NCBI GenBank assembly: GCA_017438265.1
Contig: JAFRVZ010000032.1
Span: forward strand, 1-63,026
Length of the DNA: 63,026 bases
Direction: 5' to 3'
DNA from: Bacteroidales bacterium
GTDB taxonomy: Bacteria > Bacteroidota > Bacteroidia > Bacteroidales > UBA932
Shown: positions 51,233 through 59,646 of the stretch, in pieces
Layout: each line of letters starts with the position of its first letter
Numbering within the stretch: the stretch's first letter is position 1
Translations under genes and position numbers: made by a program
The notes under the pieces: model-generated
What the model was told of the DNA's origin: nothing
The model's input: only the letters and a program-made list of their open reading frames with translations
Databases searched by the model: none

Positions 51233-53893
51233 ATGAGACTGTTCCTGATTGACGGGCACGCCCTGGTATTCAAGATGTACTACGCCTTCCTGCGGAGGCC
51301 GATGATCAATTCCAAGGGTGCCGACACTTCGATTCTTTTCGGCTTTACGAAATACCTCCTGGAGCTCATCGAGAAGGAGAACCCTTCCCATCTGGCGGTC
51401 GCCTTCGACCCGCCGGGAGGAACCTTCCGCAACGAACTCTACCCGGCCTACAAGGCCAACCGCGCGGAGACGCCGCAGCTGGTGATCGACGCGCTGGAGC
51501 CGCTGACAGAGCTCTGCGGGGCGATGAACATCCCGGTCCTGATGGTGCCGGGCTACGAGGCGGACGACGTGATCGGCACGGTCGCGCAGCGCTTCGCCTC
51601 CCCCGACATGGACGTCTTCATGGTGACCCCGGACAAGGATTACGGCCAGCTGATCGCCGACCACGTCTGGCAGTACAAGCCGGGCCGCGCTGGCGGCGAG
51701 AACGAACTCGTCGGCGTGAAGGAAATCTGCGAGCGCTACGGCATCGGGAGCCCTTCCCAGGTCATCGACATGCTGACCATCTGCGGTGACGCTTCCGACA
51801 ACGTCCCCGGCGTCCGGGGCGTCGGCGAGGTCGGCGCCGGCCAGCTCGTCTCCCAGTACGGCAGCATCGAGAACATCTACGAGCACATCGGCGAGCTGAC
51901 CCAGAAGCAGAGCATGATGTTCGAGGCCGCCCGCGGCCACTACGCCCTCAGCAAGCAGCTCGTCACCATCCGCACGGACGTCCCGGTCAAGGTCAAGGCC
52001 TCCGAGATGAAGCTGAACCTGAACTACAGCCCCCGGATCGCGGACCTCTTCGAGAAATACGAATTCAATTCGCTCAAGAAATACATCTCCCATATCGGCA
52101 ACGGGAAGAAGGCGAAGGCCGCGGAGCCGCTGCGGACCGCGGTGACCCTCGACGTGCGCGAGGTGACCCCCTTCCAGCTCTCCCAGTTCGCCTGCATCGC
52201 CGGCCGCTGCGCGATCGTCGTGGAACCCGAGCGCGGCGGCATCTTCGCCCCTGTCCGGAGCGTCACGATGGCGACCCTCGACAAGGACACACCGGTCGTG
52301 GCGAAAGGCCCCCTCTCCGATTTCCGCTGGCTGATCGAGGACTCCGCCGTCCAGAAATACGGCTACGGGCTGAAACTCCAGCTCAACCTCCTGGAGCACG
52401 CCGGCGTCCACCTCGCCGGCCGGCTGCGCGACATCGAGCTGATGCACTACCTCCTCGACCCGGAGAAGTCCCACGACCTCGTGATCCTTGCCAAGCACTA
52501 CCTCGGCGTCGACCTCGACGCCGGCCGGGAGGAGGCGAAGGTCGGCTCGCTCTTCGACGAGGTGGTCGCGTCGGCAGGGGAGGAGGAGACCGTCGGGGCT
52601 GAGGCGGCCGCCATCATGCTCCTGGGCCTGAAACTCTGGCCCGAGCTGCAGCAGGGCGCGCTCGCCCCGCTCTACGAGAAGATGGAGGAGCCGCTGATCC
52701 GCGTCCTGGGGAAGATGGAACGCACCGGCGTCAAGGTGGACACGGACTCGCTGCGCGACTTCGCCGAAGGGCTCCGCGCCGAGATTGCCGAGCGCGAGAC
52801 CTTCGTCCGGGAGTTTGCCGGAGTGCCGGACCTGAACGTGTCGTCCCCCAAGCAGCTCGGCGTCGTGATCTTCGAAAAGCTCAAGCTCGATCCGAAGGCC
52901 CGCAAGAGCGCCGGCGGCAACTGGAGCACCGACGAGGAAACCCTCCTGGAGCTCCGCGACAAGAGTCCCATCATCGACGCCATCCTCGAATACCGCGCCG
53001 CGAAGAAGCTCCTTTCGACCTACATCGAGCCGTTCCCGGGCTATGTCTCTCCGGTGGACGGACGCGTCCATACGACCTTCAACCAGGCCCTGACCGCGAC
53101 GGGCCGCCTGTCCTCCTCGAACCCGAACCTCCAGAACATCCCGATCCGCACGGAGCGCGGCCAGCAGATCCGCAAGGCCTTCGTCCCGGAGAACCCCGCC
53201 GACTTCATCCTCTCCGCGGACTACTCCCAGATCGAGCTGCGCATTATGGCCCACCTCAGCCAGGACGAGCACCTGATCGCCGCCTTCCGCACCGGCCAGG
53301 ACGTCCACGCCGCGACGGCCTCGAAGATCTTCGGCGTCCCGGTGGAGGAAGTGACCCCCGAGCAGCGCCGCATCGCGAAGACCGCCAATTTCGGCATCAT
53401 GTACGGCATCTCCGCCTTCGGCCTCGCCCAGCGGCTCCAGCTCCCCCGCAGCGAAGCGAAGCAGATCATCGACGGCTATTTCGCCACCTTCCCCGCGATC
53501 TCGGACTTCATCGGGAAGACCCTTGCGTCCGCCCGGGAGACCGGCTATGTCGAGACCCTCTTCGGCCGCCGCCGCTACATCCCGGACATCAACGCGAAGA
53601 ACGGTTCGCTGCGCGCCATCGCGGAGCGCAACGCCGTCAACGCTCCGATCCAGGGCTCCTCGGCCGACATCATCAAGCTCGCGATGATCCGCGTCGCCGC
53701 CCGCCTCCAGGAGCGCGGGATGCGCAGCCGGATGGTCCTCCAGATCCACGACGAACTGCTCTTCGAGACGCCTCCGGAGGAAGTCGAGGCGCTGCAGGCG
53801 CTGGTCGTCGCGGAGATGGAGCACGTGATCGCCCTCTCAATCCCGCTAACCGTAGAATGCAGCTATGGAAAAAACTGGCTCGAAGCCCACTGA
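51233..53893 (+). CDS. polA: DNA polymerase I with a degenerate 3'-5' exonuclease domain
   Basis: The 886-residue enzyme has an N-terminal 5'-3' exonuclease (LFLIDGHALVFKMYYAF, VAFDPPGGTFRNELYPAYK, PGYEADDVIGTVA, TPDKDYGQLI). A central 3'-5' exonuclease-like fold spans residues about 300-490, and the polymerase domain follows (TATGRLSSSNPNLQNIPIRT, FILSADYSQIELRIMAHLS, RRIAKTANFGIMYGISAFGL, MVLQIHDELLFE). In the central domain the usual DxE strand reads AIVVEPERGG, the KxD step reads GYGLKLQLNLL and the YxxxD step is replaced by AEAAAIM, so proofreading is probably absent. The ATG at 51233 begins the conserved RLFLIDGHAL. Confidence 0.96.
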   Translation: MRLFLIDGHALVFKMYYAFLRRPMINSKGADTSILFGFTKYLLELIEKENPSHLAVAFDPPGGTFRNELYPAYKANRAETPQLVIDALEPLTELCGAMNIPVLMVPGYEADDVIGTVAQRFASPDMDVFMVTPDKDYGQLIADHVWQYKPGRAGGENELVGVKEICERYGIGSPSQVIDMLTICGDASDNVPGVRGVGEVGAGQLVSQYGSIENIYEHIGELTQKQSMMFEAARGHYALSKQLVTIRTDVPVKVKASEMKLNLNYSPRIADLFEKYEFNSLKKYISHIGNGKKAKAAEPLRTAVTLDVREVTPFQLSQFACIAGRCAIVVEPERGGIFAPVRSVTMATLDKDTPVVAKGPLSDFRWLIEDSAVQKYGYGLKLQLNLLEHAGVHLAGRLRDIELMHYLLDPEKSHDLVILAKHYLGVDLDAGREEAKVGSLFDEVVASAGEEETVGAEAAAIMLLGLKLWPELQQGALAPLYEKMEEPLIRVLGKMERTGVKVDTDSLRDFAEGLRAEIAERETFVREFAGVPDLNVSSPKQLGVVIFEKLKLDPKARKSAGGNWSTDEETLLELRDKSPIIDAILEYRAAKKLLSTYIEPFPGYVSPVDGRVHTTFNQALTATGRLSSSNPNLQNIPIRTERGQQIRKAFVPENPADFILSADYSQIELRIMAHLSQDEHLIAAFRTGQDVHAATASKIFGVPVEEVTPEQRRIAKTANFGIMYGISAFGLAQRLQLPRSEAKQIIDGYFATFPAISDFIGKTLASARETGYVETLFGRRRYIPDINAKNGSLRAIAERNAVNAPIQGSSADIIKLAMIRVAARLQERGMRSRMVLQIHDELLFETPPEEVEALQALVVAEMEHVIALSIPLTVECSYGKNWLEAH

Positions 53894-54467
53894 TGCGCTC
53901 GTAGCCCGGGCCGTCCGCGGCGACGGCCTGGCCTTCACCGCCCTCTGGGACACCTACATCGACGACCTGCGCGCCTACATCCGCAAGACCGTGACGACCC
54001 TCGACGGCCTGTACGTCGACGATGTCTGCTCCCGCAGCTTCGAGAAGGCCTTCCGCCAGATTTCCAGCTTCGACCCGGCGAAGAGCCAGTTCTTCACCTG
54101 GCTCCGCGTCATCGCCCGGAACACGGCCCTGGACCTCGTGGACCAGGAGAAACGCTACCATCCCCAGAACATGATGGTCTACCTGGACGAGGGCTCCGCC
54201 GCCGGCGCGATGGCCGACAGCCTTCCGGACGAGCTGGACACCCCGCTGGACAGCATCATCCGCGAGGAAACCCACCGCAAGGAGGAGGCCTGCGTCGAGC
54301 ACCTGCCCGAACTCTACCGAGAAATCGCCCGCCTGCGCCTCGTCAACGGCCTTCAGTACAAGGAGATCTCCGAGGTCACGGGCATCGAACTGAACACGGT
54401 CCGCACGCGCATCCGCCGCGCCAAGGCCCTGATTGAAAAGATGAAGGAAGATGAAGAGCAGCTTTGA
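53865..54467 (+). CDS. ECF-like RNA polymerase sigma factor nested between polA and rsmG
   Basis: The 200-residue protein has a sigma region 2 (FTALWDTYIDDLRAYIRK, FFTWLRVIARNTALDLVDQE) and a region 4 (LRLVNGLQYKEISEVTGIEL, then NTVRTRIRRAKALIE). An acidic insert of about 45 residues separates them. The start overlaps the polA end by 29 bp and its end overlaps rsmG by 17 bp, so it must be translated from a polA or internal transcript. No anti-sigma gene is adjacent. Its regulon is unknown. Confidence 0.85.
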   Translation: MEKTGSKPTDALVARAVRGDGLAFTALWDTYIDDLRAYIRKTVTTLDGLYVDDVCSRSFEKAFRQISSFDPAKSQFFTWLRVIARNTALDLVDQEKRYHPQNMMVYLDEGSAAGAMADSLPDELDTPLDSIIREETHRKEEACVEHLPELYREIARLRLVNGLQYKEISEVTGIELNTVRTRIRRAKALIEKMKEDEEQL

Positions 54468-55059
54468 GCAGGCGGTCGCCCTGTACCGGGAGTGGAACGG
54501 GAAGATCAACGTCGTGTCCCGCAAGGACATCGACGCCCTCTACGAGCACCACATCCTCCACAGCCTCGCCATCAGCGAGTACCACCCGTTCGCGCCTGGC
54601 GAGACCGTGCTCGACGTCGGTACCGGCGGCGGCTTCCCCGGCATCCCGCTGGCGATCCGCTTCCCGCAGACGCAGTTTACGCTCTGCGACTCGATCGGCA
54701 AGAAAATCAAGGTCGCGCAGGCGGTCGCGGACGCCCTCGGGCTCGACAACGTCGTCTGCGTCAACGCGCGGGCGGAGTCCCTGCCCGGCTGCTACGACTA
54801 CGTCGTCTCCCGCGCCGTGACGACGCTCGTGAACTTCTACCCCTGGGTGAAAGACAAGTTCCGCAGGAACATTTTCTACCTGAAAGGGGGCGACGTGAAC
54901 GCGGAAATCGCGGAATTGATGCGCCGTTACGGCCTTCCGAAGGGCTCCGTACATACCTGGAGGGTGGATTCCTGGCTGAGCGGCGAATATTTCTCGGAAA
55001 AATTTGTGATTGACATTGAAAAAAATTACCTTTGCAGTCCCAAATCCGAAGAGAAATAA
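54451..55059 (+). CDS. rsmG: 16S rRNA (guanine-527-N7) methyltransferase
   Basis: The 202-residue protein has the GidB/RsmG fold. Marks are WNGKINVVSRKDIDALYEHH with HILHSLAIS, the SAM-binding loop VLDVGTGGGFPGIPLAIRFP, and the acidic end TLCDSIGKKIKVAQAVAD. The late part includes VVSRAVTTLVNFYPWV. It methylates the 530 loop of 16S rRNA. Its start lies within the preceding sigma gene. The promoter of rpmH is inside its last 60 bases. Confidence 0.95.
   Translation: MKSSFEQAVALYREWNGKINVVSRKDIDALYEHHILHSLAISEYHPFAPGETVLDVGTGGGFPGIPLAIRFPQTQFTLCDSIGKKIKVAQAVADALGLDNVVCVNARAESLPGCYDYVVSRAVTTLVNFYPWVKDKFRRNIFYLKGGDVNAEIAELMRRYGLPKGSVHTWRVDSWLSGEYFSEKFVIDIEKNYLCSPKSEEK
55003..55034 (+). promoter_or_regulatory. 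Promoter of rpmH inside the end of rsmG
   Basis: TTTG at 55003-55006 and TACCTTTG at 55027-55034 are exactly 20 bases apart, a full match to the Bacteroidetes consensus. The rpmH ATG is 41 bases downstream. Confidence 0.8.
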
Positions 55060-55075
55060 TAAAATATAGAAAGCG

Positions 55076-55228
55076 ATGAAAAGAACATTCCAACCCTCCA
55101 AGCGCAAGAGAGTCAACAAGCACGGTTTCCGTGAGCGGATGTCCTCCGCCAACGGCCGCCGCGTCCTCGCCGCGCGCCGCCGCCACGGTCGCAAGAAGCT
55201 GACCGTCTCCTCCGAAGACAGGTACTAG
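55076..55228 (+). CDS. rpmH: 50S ribosomal protein L34
   Basis: The 50-residue basic protein reads [20 protein letters not shown], then [20 protein letters not shown] and [10 protein letters not shown], the L34 signature throughout. It is a component of the large ribosomal subunit. It is too short to stand out by length but is unmistakable by sequence. A strong promoter precedes it and a long inverted repeat follows. Confidence 0.98.
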   Translation: MKRTFQPSKRKRVNKHGFRERMSSANGRRVLAARRRHGRKKLTVSSEDRY

Positions 55229-55239
55229 TCTTACCATAG

Positions 55240-55310
55240 ACAAACAGGAGAGCTGTTTTCCTGAGATTGCCGGAAAAACGTCAACTCAGAAAAACAGCTC
55301 TCCTGTTTGT
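55240..55310. repeat. 71-bp element with 26-bp inverted repeats between rpmH and rmuC
   Basis: The left arm begins ACAAACAGGAGAGCTGTTTT and continues CCTGAG. The right arm CTCAG-A-AAAACAGCTCTCC-TGTTTGT is its reverse complement with one mismatch in 26. The loop is 19 bases. It lies between two convergent genes and could be a bidirectional terminator, although no T-run follows either arm except the internal TTTT. A small non-autonomous mobile repeat is also possible. Confidence 0.8.
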
Positions 55311-55341
55311 ATGCTGCGCTCCTGTCAGTATCCGGTCCGCC

Positions 55342-56739
55342 TCAGGCGGCCGGTTCTTCGGCGTCGAGGCCGGAGGACAGTTCCTTCGGGATGATGGATT
55401 CCTTGCCCTGGACCATCCGGGCGCCGGGCTTGAGCTTGGCGGAAGAACGCTTCGGGGCGAGGCCGAGCCGCTCGAGCTTGTCGATCTTCTTCATCACGGA
55501 CTGGTTCGAGTCGACGAGTTTCCTGCGGGACTCGTCATAGGCGTCGGAGGCCTTTCCGAGGGCGTCGCCGAGCTTGACGTAGGCGTCCATCCAGCCGCGC
55601 AGCTGGCCCATCAGTTCCTCGGCGGTGTCGTAGACCGCCTGGATGTTCTTCTCCTGGTTGTGCTGCTTCCAGCTCATCTGGATCATGTTCAGGACGATGA
55701 CGAGGGTCATCTGGCTGACGATGAGGACGTTGTTGTCCTTGGCGAGCTGCCACAGGGTCGGCGCCTCCTCGAGCATCAGGCGGAAGGCGCCTTCCATCGG
55801 GACGAACATGATGTTGTAGTCGACCTTGCTCTTGCCTTCCGGCACGTAGGAGGCGTAATTCTTCTTCTTGAGCTCGTCGATGTGGTCGCGGACGCTGGCG
55901 ACGTGGGCCTTCGCGAAACGCATCCGCTCTTCGATGCTTTCCGCGTTCATGTAGCTGTTGTAGGCGCTGAGGCTGACCTTGGAGTCGATGACGACCATCG
56001 TGTCGTCGGGGTAGAAGACGAGCACGTCCGGAATCAGCGTCCGGCCTTCGCTGCTGCGGATTTCGTGGCCGGCTTCGTCCGTGATGACGCCCTGGGTCCG
56101 GAAATGGATCCCTTCGACCAGGCCGGAGTTCTTCAGCACGTCGACGAGCAGCATCTCCCCGAAGTCGCCCTGGACCTTCGAATAGCCCGTCAGCGCGTTG
56201 GCGAGGTTCTTCGCCTCGTCGCCCACGGTCTTCGACTGCTCCATCACCTTCTCGATCAGACTCTTCATCGACGCGTTCTGCGCCACGTTCTTCTCGTGGG
56301 TCTCCTTGACGGACTTGTCGAACTCGGAGAATTTCTCCCGGATCGGCTTCAGGAGCTCGGAGATCGAGTCTGCGCTCTTGCGGCGGAATTCGTCGCTGTT
56401 CTCCGCCGCGAGGGCCTTGAACGCATCCTTCATCGCGTTCAGGTCCTTCTCCTGCTGCTCCCGCTGTTCAGCTTCATCCTTCTCCCGCTGCGCGTTCAGC
56501 TGGCGCTGTGCCTCGGCCTGGGCCTCGAGCCTCGCCTGGAGGACGGCAACCTGCTTCTCGGCCTCGCCGGCCTGCTTTTCCGCCGCGGAGGTCCGCTGTT
56601 CGGCGTCCGCCTTCTGCGCCGTGAGCCCGTCTTTCTCCTGCTTCAGGGTTCGGATGTGGCGCCCCTGCATCAGGGCGATGACGCCCAGCACCGGCGCGAT
56701 GACGCCGAGGATGATCACGATAATGAGTACAGTATCCAT
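55342..56739 (-). CDS. rmuC: RmuC-family DNA recombination protein
   Basis: The 465-residue protein has an N-terminal membrane helix (TVLIIVIILGVIAPVLGVIA) and a coiled coil of about 110 residues rich in Glu, Gln and Ala. The RmuC nuclease-like domain follows: GNWGEMLL-type KVQGDFGEMLLVDVLKNSGL, RTLIPDVLVFYPDDTMVVIDSK split as RTLIPDVLVF and VVIDSKVSL, and VPEGKSKVDYNIMFVP. It limits DNA rearrangement at inverted repeats. The ATG at 56739 is preferred to the in-frame TTG at 56748. The promoter box TATCTTTG ends only six bases before this ATG. Confidence 0.93.
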   Translation of the reverse strand: MDTVLIIVIILGVIAPVLGVIALMQGRHIRTLKQEKDGLTAQKADAEQRTSAAEKQAGEAEKQVAVLQARLEAQAEAQRQLNAQREKDEAEQREQQEKDLNAMKDAFKALAAENSDEFRRKSADSISELLKPIREKFSEFDKSVKETHEKNVAQNASMKSLIEKVMEQSKTVGDEAKNLANALTGYSKVQGDFGEMLLVDVLKNSGLVEGIHFRTQGVITDEAGHEIRSSEGRTLIPDVLVFYPDDTMVVIDSKVSLSAYNSYMNAESIEERMRFAKAHVASVRDHIDELKKKNYASYVPEGKSKVDYNIMFVPMEGAFRLMLEEAPTLWQLAKDNNVLIVSQMTLVIVLNMIQMSWKQHNQEKNIQAVYDTAEELMGQLRGWMDAYVKLGDALGKASDAYDESRRKLVDSNQSVMKKIDKLERLGLAPKRSSAKLKPGARMVQGKESIIPKELSSGLDAEEPAA

Positions 56740-56745
56740 ACTCCT

Positions 56746-56753
56746 CAAAGATA
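56746..56753 (-). promoter_or_regulatory. -7 box immediately before rmuC
   Basis: The minus strand reads TATCTTTG, a full -7 match, ending six bases before the ATG. Transcription would begin at or within a few bases of the start codon. Confidence 0.45.
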
Positions 56754-56769
56754 AGAAAAATCGGCGGTT

Positions 56770-57933
56770 TCAGGAGACTTTGCTCCGGGAAACGGCGAAA
56801 CGGGCGATCAGGTAGCCGACCAGGGCCGTGGAGACGGCGACGAGGAGGATGTCGAGGGGCTGGATGATCACGGGGTAGGAGGAGACGAGGTAGTTGCCCG
56901 GCAGGGGGATGAGGCCGTAGCGCTGCTGGAGCAGCGCGAGGGCGAGGCCGGCGACCAGGCCGGCGGCGAGGCCGAGCAGGGAGATGAGCCAGCCTTCGAG
57001 GACGAAGATGCGCCGGACGAGCTGCGGGGTCGCGCCGAGGCTCCGGAGGGTCTCGATGTCGCCGCGCTTGTCGATGAGGAGCATTGTGAGGCTGCCGAAG
57101 ATGTTGAAGGCGATGATGATCACGACGAAGAGGAGGATCAGGAAGACGGCGGCCTTCTCGTACTTCATCATCTTGAAGAGGGCCTCGTTCTGGCGGTAGC
57201 GGTCCTTGGCGGCGAGGCCGTCGCCGAGGCGGGCGGCGAGGTCGCGGCCGAAGCGGCGGACGGCGCGGGCGGAGAGCCCTTCGCGGAGGCGGACCTCGAT
57301 GCCGCTGACCTGTGTCGCGTAGCCGGTCAGCTCCCGCATCGCCGCGAGGGGCAGCTGGACGAGGGTGTTGTCGACTTCGGCGTTGACGCTGAGGAGGCGC
57401 TCCGGGTGGGCCTTGATGCTTTCCACGGAGGCCAACGGGTTGGCCATGTTGATGCTGGCGGTGCGGTCGGGGTAGTAGATTTCGAGGTTGGCGACGAAGC
57501 CGGGATTGATGCCGAGCCGGTAGGCGAGGCCGGTGCCGACGGCGCAGCGGGGGAGGTCGCCGAAGACCAGCGAGTCGTCCTCGATCCCCTTGGCGAGGGC
57601 CATGCCCTGGTTGCCTTCGTAGCTGACGAAGACGTTCTCCTGCAGGACCGGGGCGGTCGAGGCGACGTCGGGGTGCTGCGCGAGCCAGTCGAAGACGGCG
57701 CCCTGCGGCTCGAAAACCTTCCCGGCGGCGGGGACAACGAGGTAATCCGGGTCCATTTCGTTCAGGGACCGGCTGACGAGGTCGTCGAATCCGTTGTAGA
57801 CGGAGAGGATGATGACGAGGGCGGCGGTGCCGACGGCCATGCCGGCGGCGCTGATCGCGGAGATGATGTTGATGACGTTGTGGGACTTCTTCGCGAACAG
57901 GTATCTTCCGGCTATGAAGAGCGGCAGGTGCAT
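56770..57933 (-). CDS. FtsX-domain ABC transporter permease, LolC/E-like
   Basis: The 387-residue protein has the N-terminal LPLFIAGRYLFAKKSHNVIN and a first membrane helix (INIISAISAAGMAVGTAALV). A periplasmic domain of about 220 residues follows, then three membrane helices ending near LLVAVSTALVGYLIARFAVS. The stretch LLIDKRGDIETLRSLGATPQ is the FtsX-domain signature. Proteins of this type move lipoproteins or other envelope molecules using a separate LolD-like ATPase, not found here. Its ATG directly follows the rbfA stop. Confidence 0.9.
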   Translation of the reverse strand: MHLPLFIAGRYLFAKKSHNVINIISAISAAGMAVGTAALVIILSVYNGFDDLVSRSLNEMDPDYLVVPAAGKVFEPQGAVFDWLAQHPDVASTAPVLQENVFVSYEGNQGMALAKGIEDDSLVFGDLPRCAVGTGLAYRLGINPGFVANLEIYYPDRTASINMANPLASVESIKAHPERLLSVNAEVDNTLVQLPLAAMRELTGYATQVSGIEVRLREGLSARAVRRFGRDLAARLGDGLAAKDRYRQNEALFKMMKYEKAAVFLILLFVVIIIAFNIFGSLTMLLIDKRGDIETLRSLGATPQLVRRIFVLEGWLISLLGLAAGLVAGLALALLQQRYGLIPLPGNYLVSSYPVIIQPLDILLVAVSTALVGYLIARFAVSRSKVS

Positions 57934-58284
57934 CTACATCTTCAGGAGCTCTTCGATGTGCTCCGCGTAATCCAGGGTCGTGTCAAGGGCGAAATAGATC
58001 TCCGGCACGATGCGGAGCTGCTTGCCGACCCGGGCGCCGAGTTCGCCGCGGATCTCGCGGATGTTCTCGTTCAGGATGCCCATCACGGCGTCCGCTTTCG
58101 CGGAGGGGAAGATGCTGACGTAGGTCTTGGCGACGCTCAGGTCCGGGCTGATGCGGACCTCGCTGACGGTCACCATCGCCCCGTCGAAGAAGGCCATGCC
58201 TTTCCGGCGGATGATTTCCGCCAGGTCTTTCTGGATCTCCCGCGCGACCTTCAGCTGCCGGGTTCCGGTTCCGCTTTTCTCCAT
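57934..58284 (-). CDS. rbfA: Ribosome-binding factor A
   Basis: The 116-residue protein has the KH-like RbfA fold. It begins TRQLKVAREIQKDLAEIIRR, continues VTVSEVRISPDLSVAKTYVS, and ends REIRGELGARVGKQLRIVPE, IYFALDTTLDYAEHIEEL. It helps mature the 16S rRNA 5' end. It is packed directly between tyrS and the permease gene, with start and stop codons abutting on both sides. Confidence 0.95.
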   Translation of the reverse strand: MEKSGTGTRQLKVAREIQKDLAEIIRRKGMAFFDGAMVTVSEVRISPDLSVAKTYVSIFPSAKADAVMGILNENIREIRGELGARVGKQLRIVPEIYFALDTTLDYAEHIEELLKM

Positions 58285-59574
58285 TTAGACAATATTGATG
58301 ATGAAATAGTTCTTTTTTCCTTTCTGGGCCAGGATATAGTGGCCGTTCACGATGTCGGCTTCCGTAATCTCGGCGGCGATGTCCGTGACCTTGTCCTTGT
58401 TGATGGAGATGCCGTTTCCCTGGACCATCTTGCGGGCCTCGCCCTTGGAAGGCAGGATGGCGGTCTTGACCGCGAGGAGGTCCAGGATGTTGCAGGGCAG
58501 TTCCGCCTTCGGGAGTTCGAACGAGGGGACGTCGCTGAAGACGGCGAGGAAGGTCCGCTCGTCGAGTTTGCGCAGGGCTTCGCCGTTGCCGCCGAAAAGC
58601 ATCTGGGAGGCTTCGACGGCCTTGTCGAGGGCTTCCTGGCCGTGGCACATCAGGGTGATTTCGCGGGCGAGGACCTTCTGGAGCTTGCGCTGGCCGGGGT
58701 CCTCGCGGTGCTCGGCGATCAGGCTTTCGATCGTCCCGCGGTCCAGCATCGTGAAGATCTTGATGTAGCGCTCGGCGTCGTCGTCGGCGACGTTGAGCCA
58801 GAACTGGTAGAACTCGTAGGGGGAGGTGCGCTCCGGGTCGAGCCAGACGTTGCCTTTCTCGGTCTTGCCGAACTTGGTGCCGTCCGCCTTGCGGATGAGG
58901 GGGCAGGTCAGCGCGAAGGCCTCGCCGCCGTCCATGCGGCGGATGAGCTCCGTGCCGGTCGTGATGTTGCCCCACTGGTCGCTGCCGCCGAGCTGCAGGA
59001 CGCAGCCCTTGTGCTTCCAGAGCCAGTAGAAATCATAGCCCTGCATCAGCTGGTAGCTGAATTCCGTGAAGGACATGCCCTCGGAGGAGTCGCGGGAAAG
59101 GCGCTTCTTGACGGAGTCCTTCGCCATCATATAGTTGACCGTGATGTGCTTGCCGATGTCGCGGATGAAGTTGATGAAAGAGTAGTCCTTCATCCAGTCG
59201 TAGTTGTTGACGAGCTCCGCCTTGTTCGGGGCGTCGGAAGCGAAGTCGAGGAAACGGCCGAGCTGGGCCTTGAGGCAGGCGACGTTGTGGCTCAGCGTCT
59301 CCTCGTCGAGGAGGTTGCGCTCGGCGGATTTCATCGACGGGTCGCCGATCATGCCGGTCGCGCCGCCGACCAGCGCGTAGGGCTTGTGGCCGCAATTCTG
59401 GAAATGCTTGAGGATCATCACGCTGACCAGGTGGCCGATGTGCAGCGAATCGGCCGTCGGGTCGATGCCGACATAGGCCGCCTGCGGGCCTTCCATCAGT
59501 TTCTCTTCCGTTCCGGGCATGATGTCCTGGATCATGCCTCTCCAGCGCAGTTCCTCTACAAAATTCTTCATCAC
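58285..59574 (-). CDS. tyrS: Tyrosyl-tRNA synthetase
   Basis: The 429-residue class I synthetase has the HIGH-type motif [13 protein letters not shown] after [10 protein letters not shown]. Tyrosine-binding stretches are [13 protein letters not shown] and [14 protein letters not shown], with KFGKTEKGN as the KMSKS-type loop. A C-terminal S4 RNA-binding domain follows, with [16 protein letters not shown]. It charges tRNA-Tyr. It heads the tyrS-rbfA-permease run, and its promoter box TAAATTTG lies at 59607-59600. Confidence 0.97.
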   Translation of the reverse strand: MMKNFVEELRWRGMIQDIMPGTEEKLMEGPQAAYVGIDPTADSLHIGHLVSVMILKHFQNCGHKPYALVGGATGMIGDPSMKSAERNLLDEETLSHNVACLKAQLGRFLDFASDAPNKAELVNNYDWMKDYSFINFIRDIGKHITVNYMMAKDSVKKRLSRDSSEGMSFTEFSYQLMQGYDFYWLWKHKGCVLQLGGSDQWGNITTGTELIRRMDGGEAFALTCPLIRKADGTKFGKTEKGNVWLDPERTSPYEFYQFWLNVADDDAERYIKIFTMLDRGTIESLIAEHREDPGQRKLQKVLAREITLMCHGQEALDKAVEASQMLFGGNGEALRKLDERTFLAVFSDVPSFELPKAELPCNILDLLAVKTAILPSKGEARKMVQGNGISINKDKVTDIAAEITEADIVNGHYILAQKGKKNYFIINIV

Positions 59575-59599
59575 TTGTGTACAATAATCGTTTATCCTG

Positions 59600-59628
59600 C
59601 AAATTTAGCTAAATATTTGTTAATTTTG
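59600..59628. promoter_or_regulatory. Back-to-back -7 boxes for tyrS and the clostripain-like gene
   Basis: The left box on the minus strand is TAAATTTG (tyrS, 25 bases from its ATG). The right box on the plus strand is TAATTTTG (59621-59628, 18 bases from the next ATG). Thirteen bases separate them. The layout matches those at 7868-7893 and 20329-20356. Confidence 0.5.
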
Positions 59629-59646
59629 CCGAACTGACCTGGGTGT

